Positions 1 through 6,944 of a stretch of DNA of 20,468 nucleotides are shown piece by piece. A program made the translations under genes and the position numbers. Every line of letters begins with the position of its first letter. Within the stretch, counting starts at the first letter, position 1. Source of the DNA: DATIYW01 sp035517415 (GTDB taxonomy: Bacteria; Acidobacteriota; Thermoanaerobaculia; Thermoanaerobaculales; Thermoanaerobaculaceae); contig DATIYW010000076.1 of NCBI GenBank assembly GCA_035517415.1, positions 1 through 20,468 on the forward strand, read 5' to 3'. A model generated the notes under the pieces. That model searched no databases and had not been told where the DNA came from. It saw nothing but the letters and a program-made list of their open reading frames with translations.

Positions 1-1
1 C

Positions 2-355
2 GCCGACCGCCCCGACGTGATCGTGCTCGAGCTCGGCGACGGCGTGCTCGGCCTCTACGGCGTCGACGCGATCCTCGCCGACCCCGGCCTCAAGGGCGCG
101 TTCGGGGCGGTCGTCCTCGCCGCCAACGACCCGGTGGCGGCGTGGGGAGGGGTGCGGCTGCTCGAGGAGCGGTTCGGCGTCGCCACCTCCGCGGTGACCG
201 GGCCGGCGACCGACAACGTCGCCGGCACCCGGCTGGTCGAGCGCGAGACCGGCGTCGCGGCGATCAACGCCCGCTCCGAGCCGTCGCGGCTGGCGGACGC
301 CGTGCTCGCGCGCCTGCACGTCGAGCCGCAGCCCGAGAGGGACGAGGATGCCTGA
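2..355 (+). CDS. C-terminal part of an unrecognised protein, translationally coupled to argC
   Basis: The frame is open from the first complete codon at position 2 and ends with TGA at 353-355, so this is the last 117 or so residues of a gene that starts to the left. I do not recognise it. It has alternating hydrophobic strands (DVIVLELGDGVLG, GAVVLAANDP) and a stretch reading TGPATDNVAGTRLVERETGV, a pattern that would suit the second half of an alpha/beta nucleotide-binding or ligand-binding fold, but no complete motif is visible. The stop overlaps the argC start by 8 bases, so it is almost certainly cotranscribed and coupled with the arginine genes. A role in arginine synthesis, such as the missing first acylation step or regulation, is inference from position only. 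Confidence 0.75.
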   Translation, partial: ADRPDVIVLELGDGVLGLYGVDAILADPGLKGAFGAVVLAANDPVAAWGGVRLLEERFGVATSAVTGPATDNVAGTRLVERETGVAAINARSEPSRLADAVLARLHVEPQPERDEDA

Positions 356-1418
356 GCGCGCCCGAATCCCGGTCGTGGTCCTCGGCGGCAGCGGCTACGT
401 CGCGGGGGAGCTGCTGCGGCTGCTCGCGGCGCACCCGCGCTTCGCCGTCGCCGCGGTCGCCTCGGGCGGCCACGAGGGCGAGGCGGTCGGGGCCGTCTTC
501 CCGCACCTCGCCGCGACGTCGCTCGCGGGGATCGCGATGCGCAGTGCCGACGCGCTGGCCGACGTGCTGCGGGCCGGCGGCGACGTCGGCATCTTCGCTG
601 CCACCCCGCACGGCACGACGGCGGCTCTGCTCGACCGGCTCCTGAGCGAGGCGGAGCGCGCCGGCACGACGGCGCGGGCGGTCGACCTCTCCGCCGACTT
701 CCGCTTCGCCGACCCGGAGCGCTTCGCGGCGATCTACGGCCAGCCGCACGGCGCGCCCGCGCGCTGCGCCGAGTTCGCCTGCGCGGTCCCGGAGCTGGCC
801 GGCTCGACGCCGCGCCACGCGGCACAGCCCGGTTGCTTCACCACCGCGGTCGCGCTCGCGGCCCATCCGCTGCTCGCCGCGGGCCTGGTGGAGCCCGAGC
901 TGTTCGTCTCGGCGGTGACGGGCAGCAGCGGCGCCGGCCGCACGCTCACGGCCGCCACGCATCACCCGGAGCGGCGCAGCAACCTGTTCGCGTACGCGCC
1001 GCTCGCGCACCGCCACGAGCCGGAGATGCGCGAGCTGCTCGCCCGCGCCTGCCACGGGAGCGAGCCGGAGGTCGAGTTCGTGCCGCATTCCGGCCCGTTC
1101 GTGCGCGGCATCCACGCCACGCTGCGAATGACGCTGCGCGAGAACGCCTCGGCGGAGCAGGTGGCGGCGGCGCTCGCCGAGTTCTACGCCGCGTCGCCGT
1201 TCGTGTCGGCGTCGTCGTCGCCGCCGCGCCTCGCCGACGTGGTCGGCGGCAACCTCTGCCGGCTCGGTGTCGCGGTGCGCGGCCGCACGCTGGTGGTGAC
1301 GTCGGTGCTCGACAACCTGACCAAGGGCGCCGCCGGCGGCGCGGTGCAGTGGATGAACCGGCTGTTCGGCCTCGAGGCCGACGCAGGGCTCCGATTCGCG
1401 GGCCCGGGGTGGTACTGA
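348..1418 (+). CDS. argC: N-acyl-gamma-glutamyl-phosphate reductase
   Basis: The 356-residue product has the ArgC layout and normal length. It catalyses NADPH-dependent reduction of N-acylglutamyl phosphate to the semialdehyde, the third step of arginine synthesis, in the cytoplasm. A Rossmann nucleotide loop GGSGYVAGELLRLL lies at residues 13-26, the signature VDLSADFRF at 112-120, and the catalytic cysteine is Cys163 in QPGCFTTAV. The HRHEPEM stretch at 221-227 contains the usual active-site histidine, and DNLTKGAAGGAVQWMN near the C-terminus is the family's substrate-binding and dimer motif. The ATG at 348 is preceded by GAGAGG seven bases upstream and lies inside the end of the previous gene. 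Its stop TGA overlaps the argD ATG by one base. Whether the acyl group is acetyl or succinyl cannot be read from this protein; the transcarbamylase suggests succinyl. Confidence 0.96.
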   Translation: MPERARIPVVVLGGSGYVAGELLRLLAAHPRFAVAAVASGGHEGEAVGAVFPHLAATSLAGIAMRSADALADVLRAGGDVGIFAATPHGTTAALLDRLLSEAERAGTTARAVDLSADFRFADPERFAAIYGQPHGAPARCAEFACAVPELAGSTPRHAAQPGCFTTAVALAAHPLLAAGLVEPELFVSAVTGSSGAGRTLTAATHHPERRSNLFAYAPLAHRHEPEMRELLARACHGSEPEVEFVPHSGPFVRGIHATLRMTLRENASAEQVAAALAEFYAASPFVSASSSPPRLADVVGGNLCRLGVAVRGRTLVVTSVLDNLTKGAAGGAVQWMNRLFGLEADAGLRFAGPGWY

Positions 1419-2587
1419 TGGAACGAGCCGACGAGTCCCGCGCCGCGACCAACGCCGCCTCGGCGCTGCTCGACGTGTACGAGCAGATCCCGGTGTCGCT
1501 GGTGCGCGGCGAGGGCGTGTACCTCTTCGACGCCGACGGCCGGCGCTACCTCGACTTCTACGGCGGGCACGCGGTGGCGCTGCTCGGGTACGCCCACCCG
1601 CGCCTCCTCGCCGCGCTCGAGGAGCAGGCGCGGACGCTCTTCTTCCAGACCAACGTTGCGCCGCTGGCGGTGCGCGAGCGCGCGGCGGCGGCACTGGCGC
1701 GGTTCGGCCCACCCGGCCTCGGCCGCGTGTTCTTCGTCAACTCGGGCGCGGAGGCGAACGAGAACGCCCTGCGCGTGGCCTTCCTCGCCACCCGGCGGCG
1801 GCGCGTCGCAGCGGTGGAGGGGGCGTTCCACGGCCGCACCGCGGCGGTCGCCGCGCTCACCGCCGGGCACGAGCGCTGGTACGGCTTTCCGACCGAGCCG
1901 TTCCCGGTCACGGTGGTGCCGTTCGACGACCTCGCTGCGCTCGAGCGCGCCGCCGGCGAAGACCTCGCCGCGGTGATCGTCGAGCCGGTGCAGGGCGTCG
2001 CCGGCGCCCGCGCAATGGCGCACGACTTCCTCGCCGCGGCTCGCCGGGTGACCGCGGAGTGCGGCGCGCTGCTGATCTTCGACGAGGTGCAGTGCGGGAT
2101 GGGGCGGACCGGCTTCCCGTTCGCCGCGCAGGCGCACGGCATCACTCCGGACCTGCTGACGGTGGCGAAGGGGCTCGGCGGCGGCTTCCCGGTCGCGGCG
2201 GTGCTGCTCGGCGAGGCGCTCGCGTCGCGCGTCGGCAAGGGCGACCTCGGCACCACGTTCGGCGGCGGGCCGATGGCGATGGCGCTCGCCGAGGCGGTGA
2301 TCGAGACGCTCGAGCGGGGCGCGCTGCTGGCGCGGGTGCGGCGGCTGTCCGAGCGGATCCGGCGGGAGTGCGTGGTCGGCCCGGTGACGGCGGTGCAGGG
2401 GATGGGGTTCCTGCTCGGCCTGCGGACGCGGCCGCCGGCGAAGGCGGTGATCGCGGAGCTGCGCGGGCGCGGCGTGCTCGCCGGCGGGAGCGCCGATCCG
2501 CACGTCGTGCGCCTGCTCCCGCCGCTGATCCTGGAGGACAGACATGTGGACGAGCTGGTCGCCGCGTTGAAGGGGATCCCATGCTGA
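1418..2587 (+). CDS. argD: N-acylornithine aminotransferase, class III PLP enzyme
   Basis: This 389-residue protein is a class III (ornithine-type) aminotransferase that converts N-acylglutamate semialdehyde to N-acylornithine with glutamate as amino donor. Visible landmarks in order are FFVNSGAEANENALRVAF (about 105-122) for cofactor phosphate binding, FHGRT at 137-141, EPVQGVAG at 189-196, the cofactor aspartate Asp222 in IFDEVQCGMGRTG, and the Schiff-base lysine Lys251 in TVAKGLGGGFP, followed by GTTFGGGP. The chosen ATG at 1418 shares one base with the argC stop (TGATG) and gives the family's normal length; the frame is open much further upstream but has no homology there. The end overlaps the next gene by 7 bases. 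Members of this family often accept acetyl-, succinyl- and free ornithine, so the acyl group is not settled by sequence. Confidence 0.95.
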   Translation: MERADESRAATNAASALLDVYEQIPVSLVRGEGVYLFDADGRRYLDFYGGHAVALLGYAHPRLLAALEEQARTLFFQTNVAPLAVRERAAAALARFGPPGLGRVFFVNSGAEANENALRVAFLATRRRRVAAVEGAFHGRTAAVAALTAGHERWYGFPTEPFPVTVVPFDDLAALERAAGEDLAAVIVEPVQGVAGARAMAHDFLAAARRVTAECGALLIFDEVQCGMGRTGFPFAAQAHGITPDLLTVAKGLGGGFPVAAVLLGEALASRVGKGDLGTTFGGGPMAMALAEAVIETLERGALLARVRRLSERIRRECVVGPVTAVQGMGFLLGLRTRPPAKAVIAELRGRGVLAGGSADPHVVRLLPPLILEDRHVDELVAALKGIPC

Positions 2588-3591
2588 GGCGCTTCCTCGA
2601 CCTCGCCGACCTCGCCGACGACCGGCTCGAAGCCGTACTCGCCCGCGCCCGTGCCCTCGAGCGCACGCGGACGAGCGCGGCGCTCGCCGGCAAGGTCGTC
2701 GGCCTGGTGTTCATGAACCCGTCGCTGCGCACGCTCGCGTCGATGCAGGCGGGAGTGGCGCAGCTCGGCGGCTCGACGTTCACGATCTCGCCGGGCTCCG
2801 GCTCGTGGAAGCTCGAGACGCGGCCGTGCGCGGTGATGGACGGCGACGCCGCCGAGCACATCCGCGAGGCGATCCCGGTGCTCGCGCAGTACGCCGACGC
2901 GCTCGCGGTGCGCTGCTTCGCGCGCGGCATCGACCTCGAAGAGGACCTCGCCGACGGCGTGATCGGGGCAATGGCCGAGCTCTCGCCGGTGCCGTTCGTC
3001 AACCTCGAGTCGGCCGCCGCCCACCCGTGCCAGGCGCTCGGCGACTGGAAGACGCTCGACGACCTCGAGGTGCCGCGCCGCGGCGGGAGGTTCGTGCTGT
3101 CCTGGGTGTGGCACCCGCGCGGGCTGCCGTTCGCGGTGCCGGCGTCGACGGTGGCGATGGCGGCGCGGCGGGGCATGCACGTCACGGTGCTGCGCCCGGA
3201 CGGCTACGCGCTGCCGGAGCCGGTGATGACGCGCGCCCGCGCCCTCGCCGCGGCGTCCGGGGGCGAGGTGGTGGAGACCGCCGACCGCGAAGCCGCGCTC
3301 GCCGGCGCCCACGTCGTCTACGCCAAGTCGTGGGCGGCGCCGTCGCGCTACGGCCGGCCGGGCGAGGCGGAACTGCGCGAGGGCCTGCGGCACTGGCGGG
3401 TGGAGGAGAGCTGGTTCGCGCGCGCCGACCGCGGCGCCAAGTTCATGCACTGCCTGCCGGTGCGGCGCAACGTCAAGGTCACCGACGAGGTGCTGGACGG
3501 GCCGCGCAGCGTGGTGGTGCGCCAGGCGGGGAACCGCCTCCACGCGCAGAAGGCGCTGCTGCTGGAGATGCTGACCGAGGAGGGGGCATGA
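2581..3591 (+). CDS. argF': N-acylornithine transcarbamylase (succinyl- or acetylornithine type)
   Basis: The 336-residue product belongs to the transcarbamylase branch that carbamylates N-acylated ornithine rather than ornithine. Seen in order: a carbamoyl-phosphate loop NPSLRTLAS (46-54), GSGSWKLET with Trp76 matching the Trp that reaches into the neighbouring subunit in Xanthomonas acetylornithine transcarbamylase (AOTC), VMDGDAAEH (85-93), HPCQALGDWKTL, VYAKSWAA, and HCLPVRRNVKVTD. The residue equivalent to Xanthomonas Glu92, which decides acetyl versus succinyl, is Ala91. Published work on AOTC showed that Glu92 to Ala, Ser, Val or Pro converts it to a succinylornithine enzyme, so succinylornithine is predicted. 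Lys299 aligns with the carboxylated Lys302 of AOTC. Leu52 replaces the second Arg of the usual S-x-R-T-R loop. The start overlaps the argD end by 7 bases. The general assignment is firm; the acyl preference is inference. Confidence 0.92.
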   Translation: MLRRFLDLADLADDRLEAVLARARALERTRTSAALAGKVVGLVFMNPSLRTLASMQAGVAQLGGSTFTISPGSGSWKLETRPCAVMDGDAAEHIREAIPVLAQYADALAVRCFARGIDLEEDLADGVIGAMAELSPVPFVNLESAAAHPCQALGDWKTLDDLEVPRRGGRFVLSWVWHPRGLPFAVPASTVAMAARRGMHVTVLRPDGYALPEPVMTRARALAAASGGEVVETADREAALAGAHVVYAKSWAAPSRYGRPGEAELREGLRHWRVEESWFARADRGAKFMHCLPVRRNVKVTDEVLDGPRSVVVRQAGNRLHAQKALLLEMLTEEGA

Positions 3592-4544
3592 CCGGTCCGT
3601 ACGACCGCGAGGCGACGATCATGGGCCTGCTGCGGGCCCTGCCGTACATCCGGCTGTTCAAGGGGCGGCTGTTCGTGGTCAAGCTCGGCGGCACCGCGTG
3701 CAGCGACGCCGCGACGCTGCGTGCGCTGCTCGAGCAGGTCAGCGTGCTCGCCGAGCTCGGCATGCGCGTCGTGCTCGTGCACGGCGGCGGCGCGCAGGCG
3801 ACGGCGCTGGCGGAGCGCCTCGGCATCGAGTCGCGCTTCGTCGACGGCCGCCGCGTCACCTCGCCGAAGCTGCTCGAGGTGGTGACGATGACGGTCAACG
3901 GCACGGTCGCCACCGCGATCCTCGCCGCCTGCCGCACGGCCGGCCTGGGCGCGATCGCGGTCTCCGGCGCGGCGGCCGGGCTGGTGCGCGCCCGGGTGCG
4001 GCCGCCGGTGGTCAAGGATGTCGGAGGCGAGCGGGTCGCGGTCGACTACGGCGAGGTCGGCGACATCGTCTCGGTCGACGCCTCGGTGCTCGAGCGGCTG
4101 ATGGCGGCGGGGTTCGTGCCGGTGGTGAGCCCGCTCGCGACCGACGACTCCGGCCGTCTGCTCAACGTCAACGCCGACACGGTGGCGGCGGCGATCGCCT
4201 CCGCGATGCAGGCGGAGAAGCTGATCTTCCTCACCGACGCCGCTGGCCTGCTCGAGGACCGCCGCGATCCCGGCTCGCTCGTCTCCTACGTCGACCTCGC
4301 CGGCCTCGACGCGATGGCGTCGCGCGGTGCGCTCGACGGCGGGATGCTGCCGAAGGTGACGGCGGCGCGCGCGGCATTGGGCGGCGGGGTCGCCCGCGTC
4401 CACGTCGTCGGCATCCGCCACAAGGCCGGGCTGCTTGTGGAAGTCTTCACAAACGACGGCGCCGGCACGCTGATCGTGCGCAACATCGCGGAGCTCGCGC
4501 CGGCGGAGCAGGGGGAGAGCCAGGCCGCGGGGAGCGGCGCGTGA
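3588..4544 (+). CDS. argB: N-acylglutamate kinase
   Basis: This 318-residue amino-acid kinase phosphorylates N-acylglutamate at its gamma carboxylate, the second step of the pathway. KLGGT (32-36) and LVHGGGAQ are the phosphate-binding glycine loops, FVDGRRVTSPKLLEVV carries the substrate-binding Arg, LNVNADTVAAAIA and DGGMLPKV are the nucleotide and catalytic segments, and HKAGLLVEVFTNDGAGTLI near the C-terminus matches the arginine-sensor region. An N-terminal helix before the kinase core, ALPYIRLFKG at 17-26, resembles the extra helix of hexameric arginine-inhibited kinases, so this is the likely feedback point. The ATG overlaps the previous stop (ATGA) and has GAGGAGGGGG just upstream. 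A loose Gln/Gly/Ser-rich tail of about 15 residues follows the conserved end. Confidence 0.95.
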   Translation: MTGPYDREATIMGLLRALPYIRLFKGRLFVVKLGGTACSDAATLRALLEQVSVLAELGMRVVLVHGGGAQATALAERLGIESRFVDGRRVTSPKLLEVVTMTVNGTVATAILAACRTAGLGAIAVSGAAAGLVRARVRPPVVKDVGGERVAVDYGEVGDIVSVDASVLERLMAAGFVPVVSPLATDDSGRLLNVNADTVAAAIASAMQAEKLIFLTDAAGLLEDRRDPGSLVSYVDLAGLDAMASRGALDGGMLPKVTAARAALGGGVARVHVVGIRHKAGLLVEVFTNDGAGTLIVRNIAELAPAEQGESQAAGSGA

Positions 4545-5638
4545 TGGACGACGCCGAGCTCCTCGCCCTGCACCGCGAGATCGTGTCCATCCCCTCCGTG
4601 TCGCGCGCCGAGGGGCCGCTCGCCGACCACCTCGAGCGGCGGCTCGCCGCGGCGGGTGTGGAGGTGCGGCGGCTCGGCGCGAACCTGATCGCGTGGTGCG
4701 GGCGCGGGCCGGCGATCTGCCTCAACTCGCACCTCGACACGGTGCCGCCGGCGCCCGGCTGGGAGCACGAGCCGTTCGCCGCGACGCCGGTCGACGGCCG
4801 CGTCTACGGCCTCGGCAGCAACGACGCGAAGGCCTCGGTGGCGGCGATGGTGGCGGCGTTCTTGCGCCTGCGCGCGCGCGGCGACGCGCTCGGCGCCACC
4901 GTCGTGCTGACGCTCGTCGCGGAGGAGGAGGTCGGCAGCGGCGGCACGCAGACGGTGCTCCCGGAGCTCGACGGCCTCGGGATCAAGCCGGCGGCGGCGA
5001 TCGTCGGCGAGCCGACCGGCCTCGACCTCGCGGTCGCGCAGAAGGGCCTGCTGATCCTCGAGCTCCGCACCACCGGCCAGGCCTGCCACGCGGCCCACGC
5101 GCGGGCACTCGGCGTGCCGAACGCGCTGCGCGAGCTGGCGCGCGGGCTGGTCGCGCTCGACGGCGTCGAGCTCGGGCCGGCGCACCCGCGGCTCGGCCCG
5201 GTCACGCTCGAGCCGACGGTGGCGCGCGGCGGCACGGCGCGCAACTCGGTGCCGGCGGAGGCGAGCTGCTTCATCGACGTGCGGACCAACCCGGGGGAGG
5301 AGCCGCGCAGGCTCGCGGCGCGGCTTCAGGCGGCGGTGCGCGGCGAGCTCGCGGTGGTCAGCGACCGCCTCCGCCCGGTCGAGATCGCCGACGGCCACCC
5401 GCTGGTGCGCGCGGCGCTCGCGGCGCGGCCGCAGGCGCGGCTTTACGGGTCGCGGGGCGTCTCCGACCTTGTCTTCTTCAACGGGACCCCGGGCGTCAAG
5501 GTCGGGCCCGGCGTATCGGAGCGCTCCCACACCGCCGACGAGTACGTGCTGGAGAGCGAGATCGTCGAGGGCGCGGCGTTCTACGAGCGGGCGGTGCTCG
5601 AGTGGGCGGCGGCTGCGGACGGGAAGGGCCGGCCATGA
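4544..5638 (+). CDS. argE: M20-family deacylase, probable N-acylcitrulline/acylornithine deacylase (ArgE-like)
   Basis: The 364-residue product is a zinc-dependent M20 amidohydrolase. Metal and catalytic residues are all visible: His63 and Asp65 in SHLDTVPP, bridging Asp94 in GSNDAK, the general base Glu128 and ligand Glu129 in LVAEEEVGSGG, Glu156 in VGEPTG, and a late His329 in ERSHTADEYV. The dimerisation (lid) domain lies in the middle, with GQACHAAHA at 178-186. ArgE and DapE are close relatives. The position between argB and argH, next to an acylornithine transcarbamylase, makes removal of the acyl group from acylcitrulline the logical job, as in the Xanthomonas pathway. The ATG shares one base with the argB stop and the end overlaps argH by four bases. 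Acyl specificity is not readable from sequence. Confidence 0.88.
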   Translation: MDDAELLALHREIVSIPSVSRAEGPLADHLERRLAAAGVEVRRLGANLIAWCGRGPAICLNSHLDTVPPAPGWEHEPFAATPVDGRVYGLGSNDAKASVAAMVAAFLRLRARGDALGATVVLTLVAEEEVGSGGTQTVLPELDGLGIKPAAAIVGEPTGLDLAVAQKGLLILELRTTGQACHAAHARALGVPNALRELARGLVALDGVELGPAHPRLGPVTLEPTVARGGTARNSVPAEASCFIDVRTNPGEEPRRLAARLQAAVRGELAVVSDRLRPVEIADGHPLVRAALAARPQARLYGSRGVSDLVFFNGTPGVKVGPGVSERSHTADEYVLESEIVEGAAFYERAVLEWAAAADGKGRP

Positions 5639-6822
5639 CGCGGCTGTGGGACCGCGGCGAGCCGCTCGACCGCCTCGTGCTCGAGTACACCGCCGGCGAA
5701 GACCACGCGCTCGACGACCGCCTCGTCGCCCACGACGTCCGTGCCTCGCTCGCCCACGCGGCGATGCTGCACGCCGGCGCGATGCTCTCGGCCGCGGACC
5801 ACGCCGCGATCGAGCGCGCGCTCGCGGCCATCGGCGCGTCCCATGCGCGCGGCGAGTGGCGGGTCGCGGTCGAGGAGGAGGACTGCCACACCGCGATCGA
5901 GAACCGGCTGGTGGCGGCAATCGGCGCGGCCGGGGAGCGGATCCACCTCGGCCGCTCGCGCAACGACCAGGTGCTGGCGGCGCTCCGCCTCTGGCTCAAG
6001 GACGCCCTCGCCGAGCTCGCAGAGCTTGCGGAGGCGACCGGCGGCGCGCTCGACGGGCTCGCCGCCGCGCACGGCGATCTGCCGATGCCGGGGTACACCC
6101 ACATGCAGCGGGCGATGCCGTCGAGCGTCGGCCTGTGGCTCGGCGCATTCGCGGCGGAGCTGCGCGACGACGCGGACGGCCTGCGCGCGGCGCGGCGCCG
6201 CGCCGACCGCAACCCGCTCGGCTCGGCAGCCGGCTTCGGCGTCCCCGCGCTCGATCTCGACCGGCGGCGCACCACCGAGGCGCTGGGGTTCGCCGCGGCG
6301 CACGAGCCGGTGACGGCGGTGCAGCTCTCGCGCGGCAAGGCGGAGGCGGCCGGGCTGTTCGAGGCGGCGCTGCTGGCGGGCGACCTCGGGCGCCTCGCCG
6401 GCGAGCTGTGCCTGTTCGCGACCTCCGAGTTCGGCTTCGTGCGGCTGCCCGCGGCGCTCACCACCGGCTCGTCGATGCTGCCGGCGAAGCGCAACCCCGA
6501 CCTGTTCGAGCTCGCGCGCGGCCGCGCCGCCGAGGCGACCGCGTGCCTGTTCGAGGTGCTGTCGATCGCGAGCAAGCTCCCGTCCGGCTACAGCCGCGAC
6601 CTGCAGCTGATCAAGAAGCCGCTCTTCCGCGGCGTCGACTCGGTCGCGGCCACCGCGCGCCTGTTCGCCCACGTCGTCCCGGCGATCGGGTTCGACGCCG
6701 AGAGGATGCGCGCGGCGATCGAACCGGCCATGCTCCTCGCCGAGCGCGCCAACCGCCTGGCGCGGGACGAGGGGATCCCGTTCCGCGAAGCGTACCGGCG
6801 CGTGCGCCGGGAGAGCGAGTGA
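5635..6822 (+). CDS. argH: Argininosuccinate lyase, short form
   Basis: This cytoplasmic enzyme cleaves argininosuccinate to arginine and fumarate, the last pathway step. The 395-residue product shows the fumarase/aspartase-superfamily blocks: EEEDCHTAIENRL (80-92), HLGRSRNDQV (104-113), GYTHMQRAMPSS (153-164) with catalytic-type His156, and the signature loop GSSMLPAKRNPDLFEL (278-293) carrying the catalytic serine. The N-terminus (LWDRGEP..LVLEYTAG) and the MQRAMPSS block read like Bacteroidota ArgH rather than the Escherichia type. It ends right after GIPFREAYRRV, where the common 450-460-residue enzymes continue for about 60 residues, so the C-terminal helical segment is missing or very reduced. 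The ATG lies in an ATGA overlap with the deacylase gene. argG, its usual partner, is not in the window. Confidence 0.94.
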   Translation: MTRLWDRGEPLDRLVLEYTAGEDHALDDRLVAHDVRASLAHAAMLHAGAMLSAADHAAIERALAAIGASHARGEWRVAVEEEDCHTAIENRLVAAIGAAGERIHLGRSRNDQVLAALRLWLKDALAELAELAEATGGALDGLAAAHGDLPMPGYTHMQRAMPSSVGLWLGAFAAELRDDADGLRAARRRADRNPLGSAAGFGVPALDLDRRRTTEALGFAAAHEPVTAVQLSRGKAEAAGLFEAALLAGDLGRLAGELCLFATSEFGFVRLPAALTTGSSMLPAKRNPDLFELARGRAAEATACLFEVLSIASKLPSGYSRDLQLIKKPLFRGVDSVAATARLFAHVVPAIGFDAERMRAAIEPAMLLAERANRLARDEGIPFREAYRRVRRESE

Positions 6823-6906
6823 GCGGGGGCCCGCCAGGACAGCGTCGCCGCGCGGATGTGCTCGGAAAGCGGCCCGGCGCGCCAGCCTCGTCGCAGCCGG
6901 GCGGAT

Positions 6907-6935
6907 TTGCCGCCGGGGCGGCGATCGGATACGCT
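6907..6935 (+). promoter_or_regulatory. Candidate internal promoter in front of carA
   Basis: The 122-base gap between argH and the chosen carA start is the first real spacer in the operon. It contains TTGCCG at 6907-6912 and TACGCT at 6930-6935, separated by exactly 17 bases, a fair match to a housekeeping sigma promoter in a G+C-rich genome. Transcription would begin around 6942-6945, almost on the GTG at 6945. No operator, PyrR site or attenuator is evident. The assignment rests on pattern only. Confidence 0.45.
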
Positions 6936-6944
6936 GCGGCTTTA

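Noticed and set aside
2059..2580. A long N-terminal extension of the transcarbamylase
   Set aside because: The open frame continues upstream inside argD, but homology and length fit the ATG at 2581 and the upstream translation is Arg/Ala-rich noise.
264..3543. Several long - strand open frames opposite argC, argD and the transcarbamylase
   Set aside because: Low-complexity Arg/Ala/Pro composition, no ribosome sites, and fully overlapped by genes with clear families.
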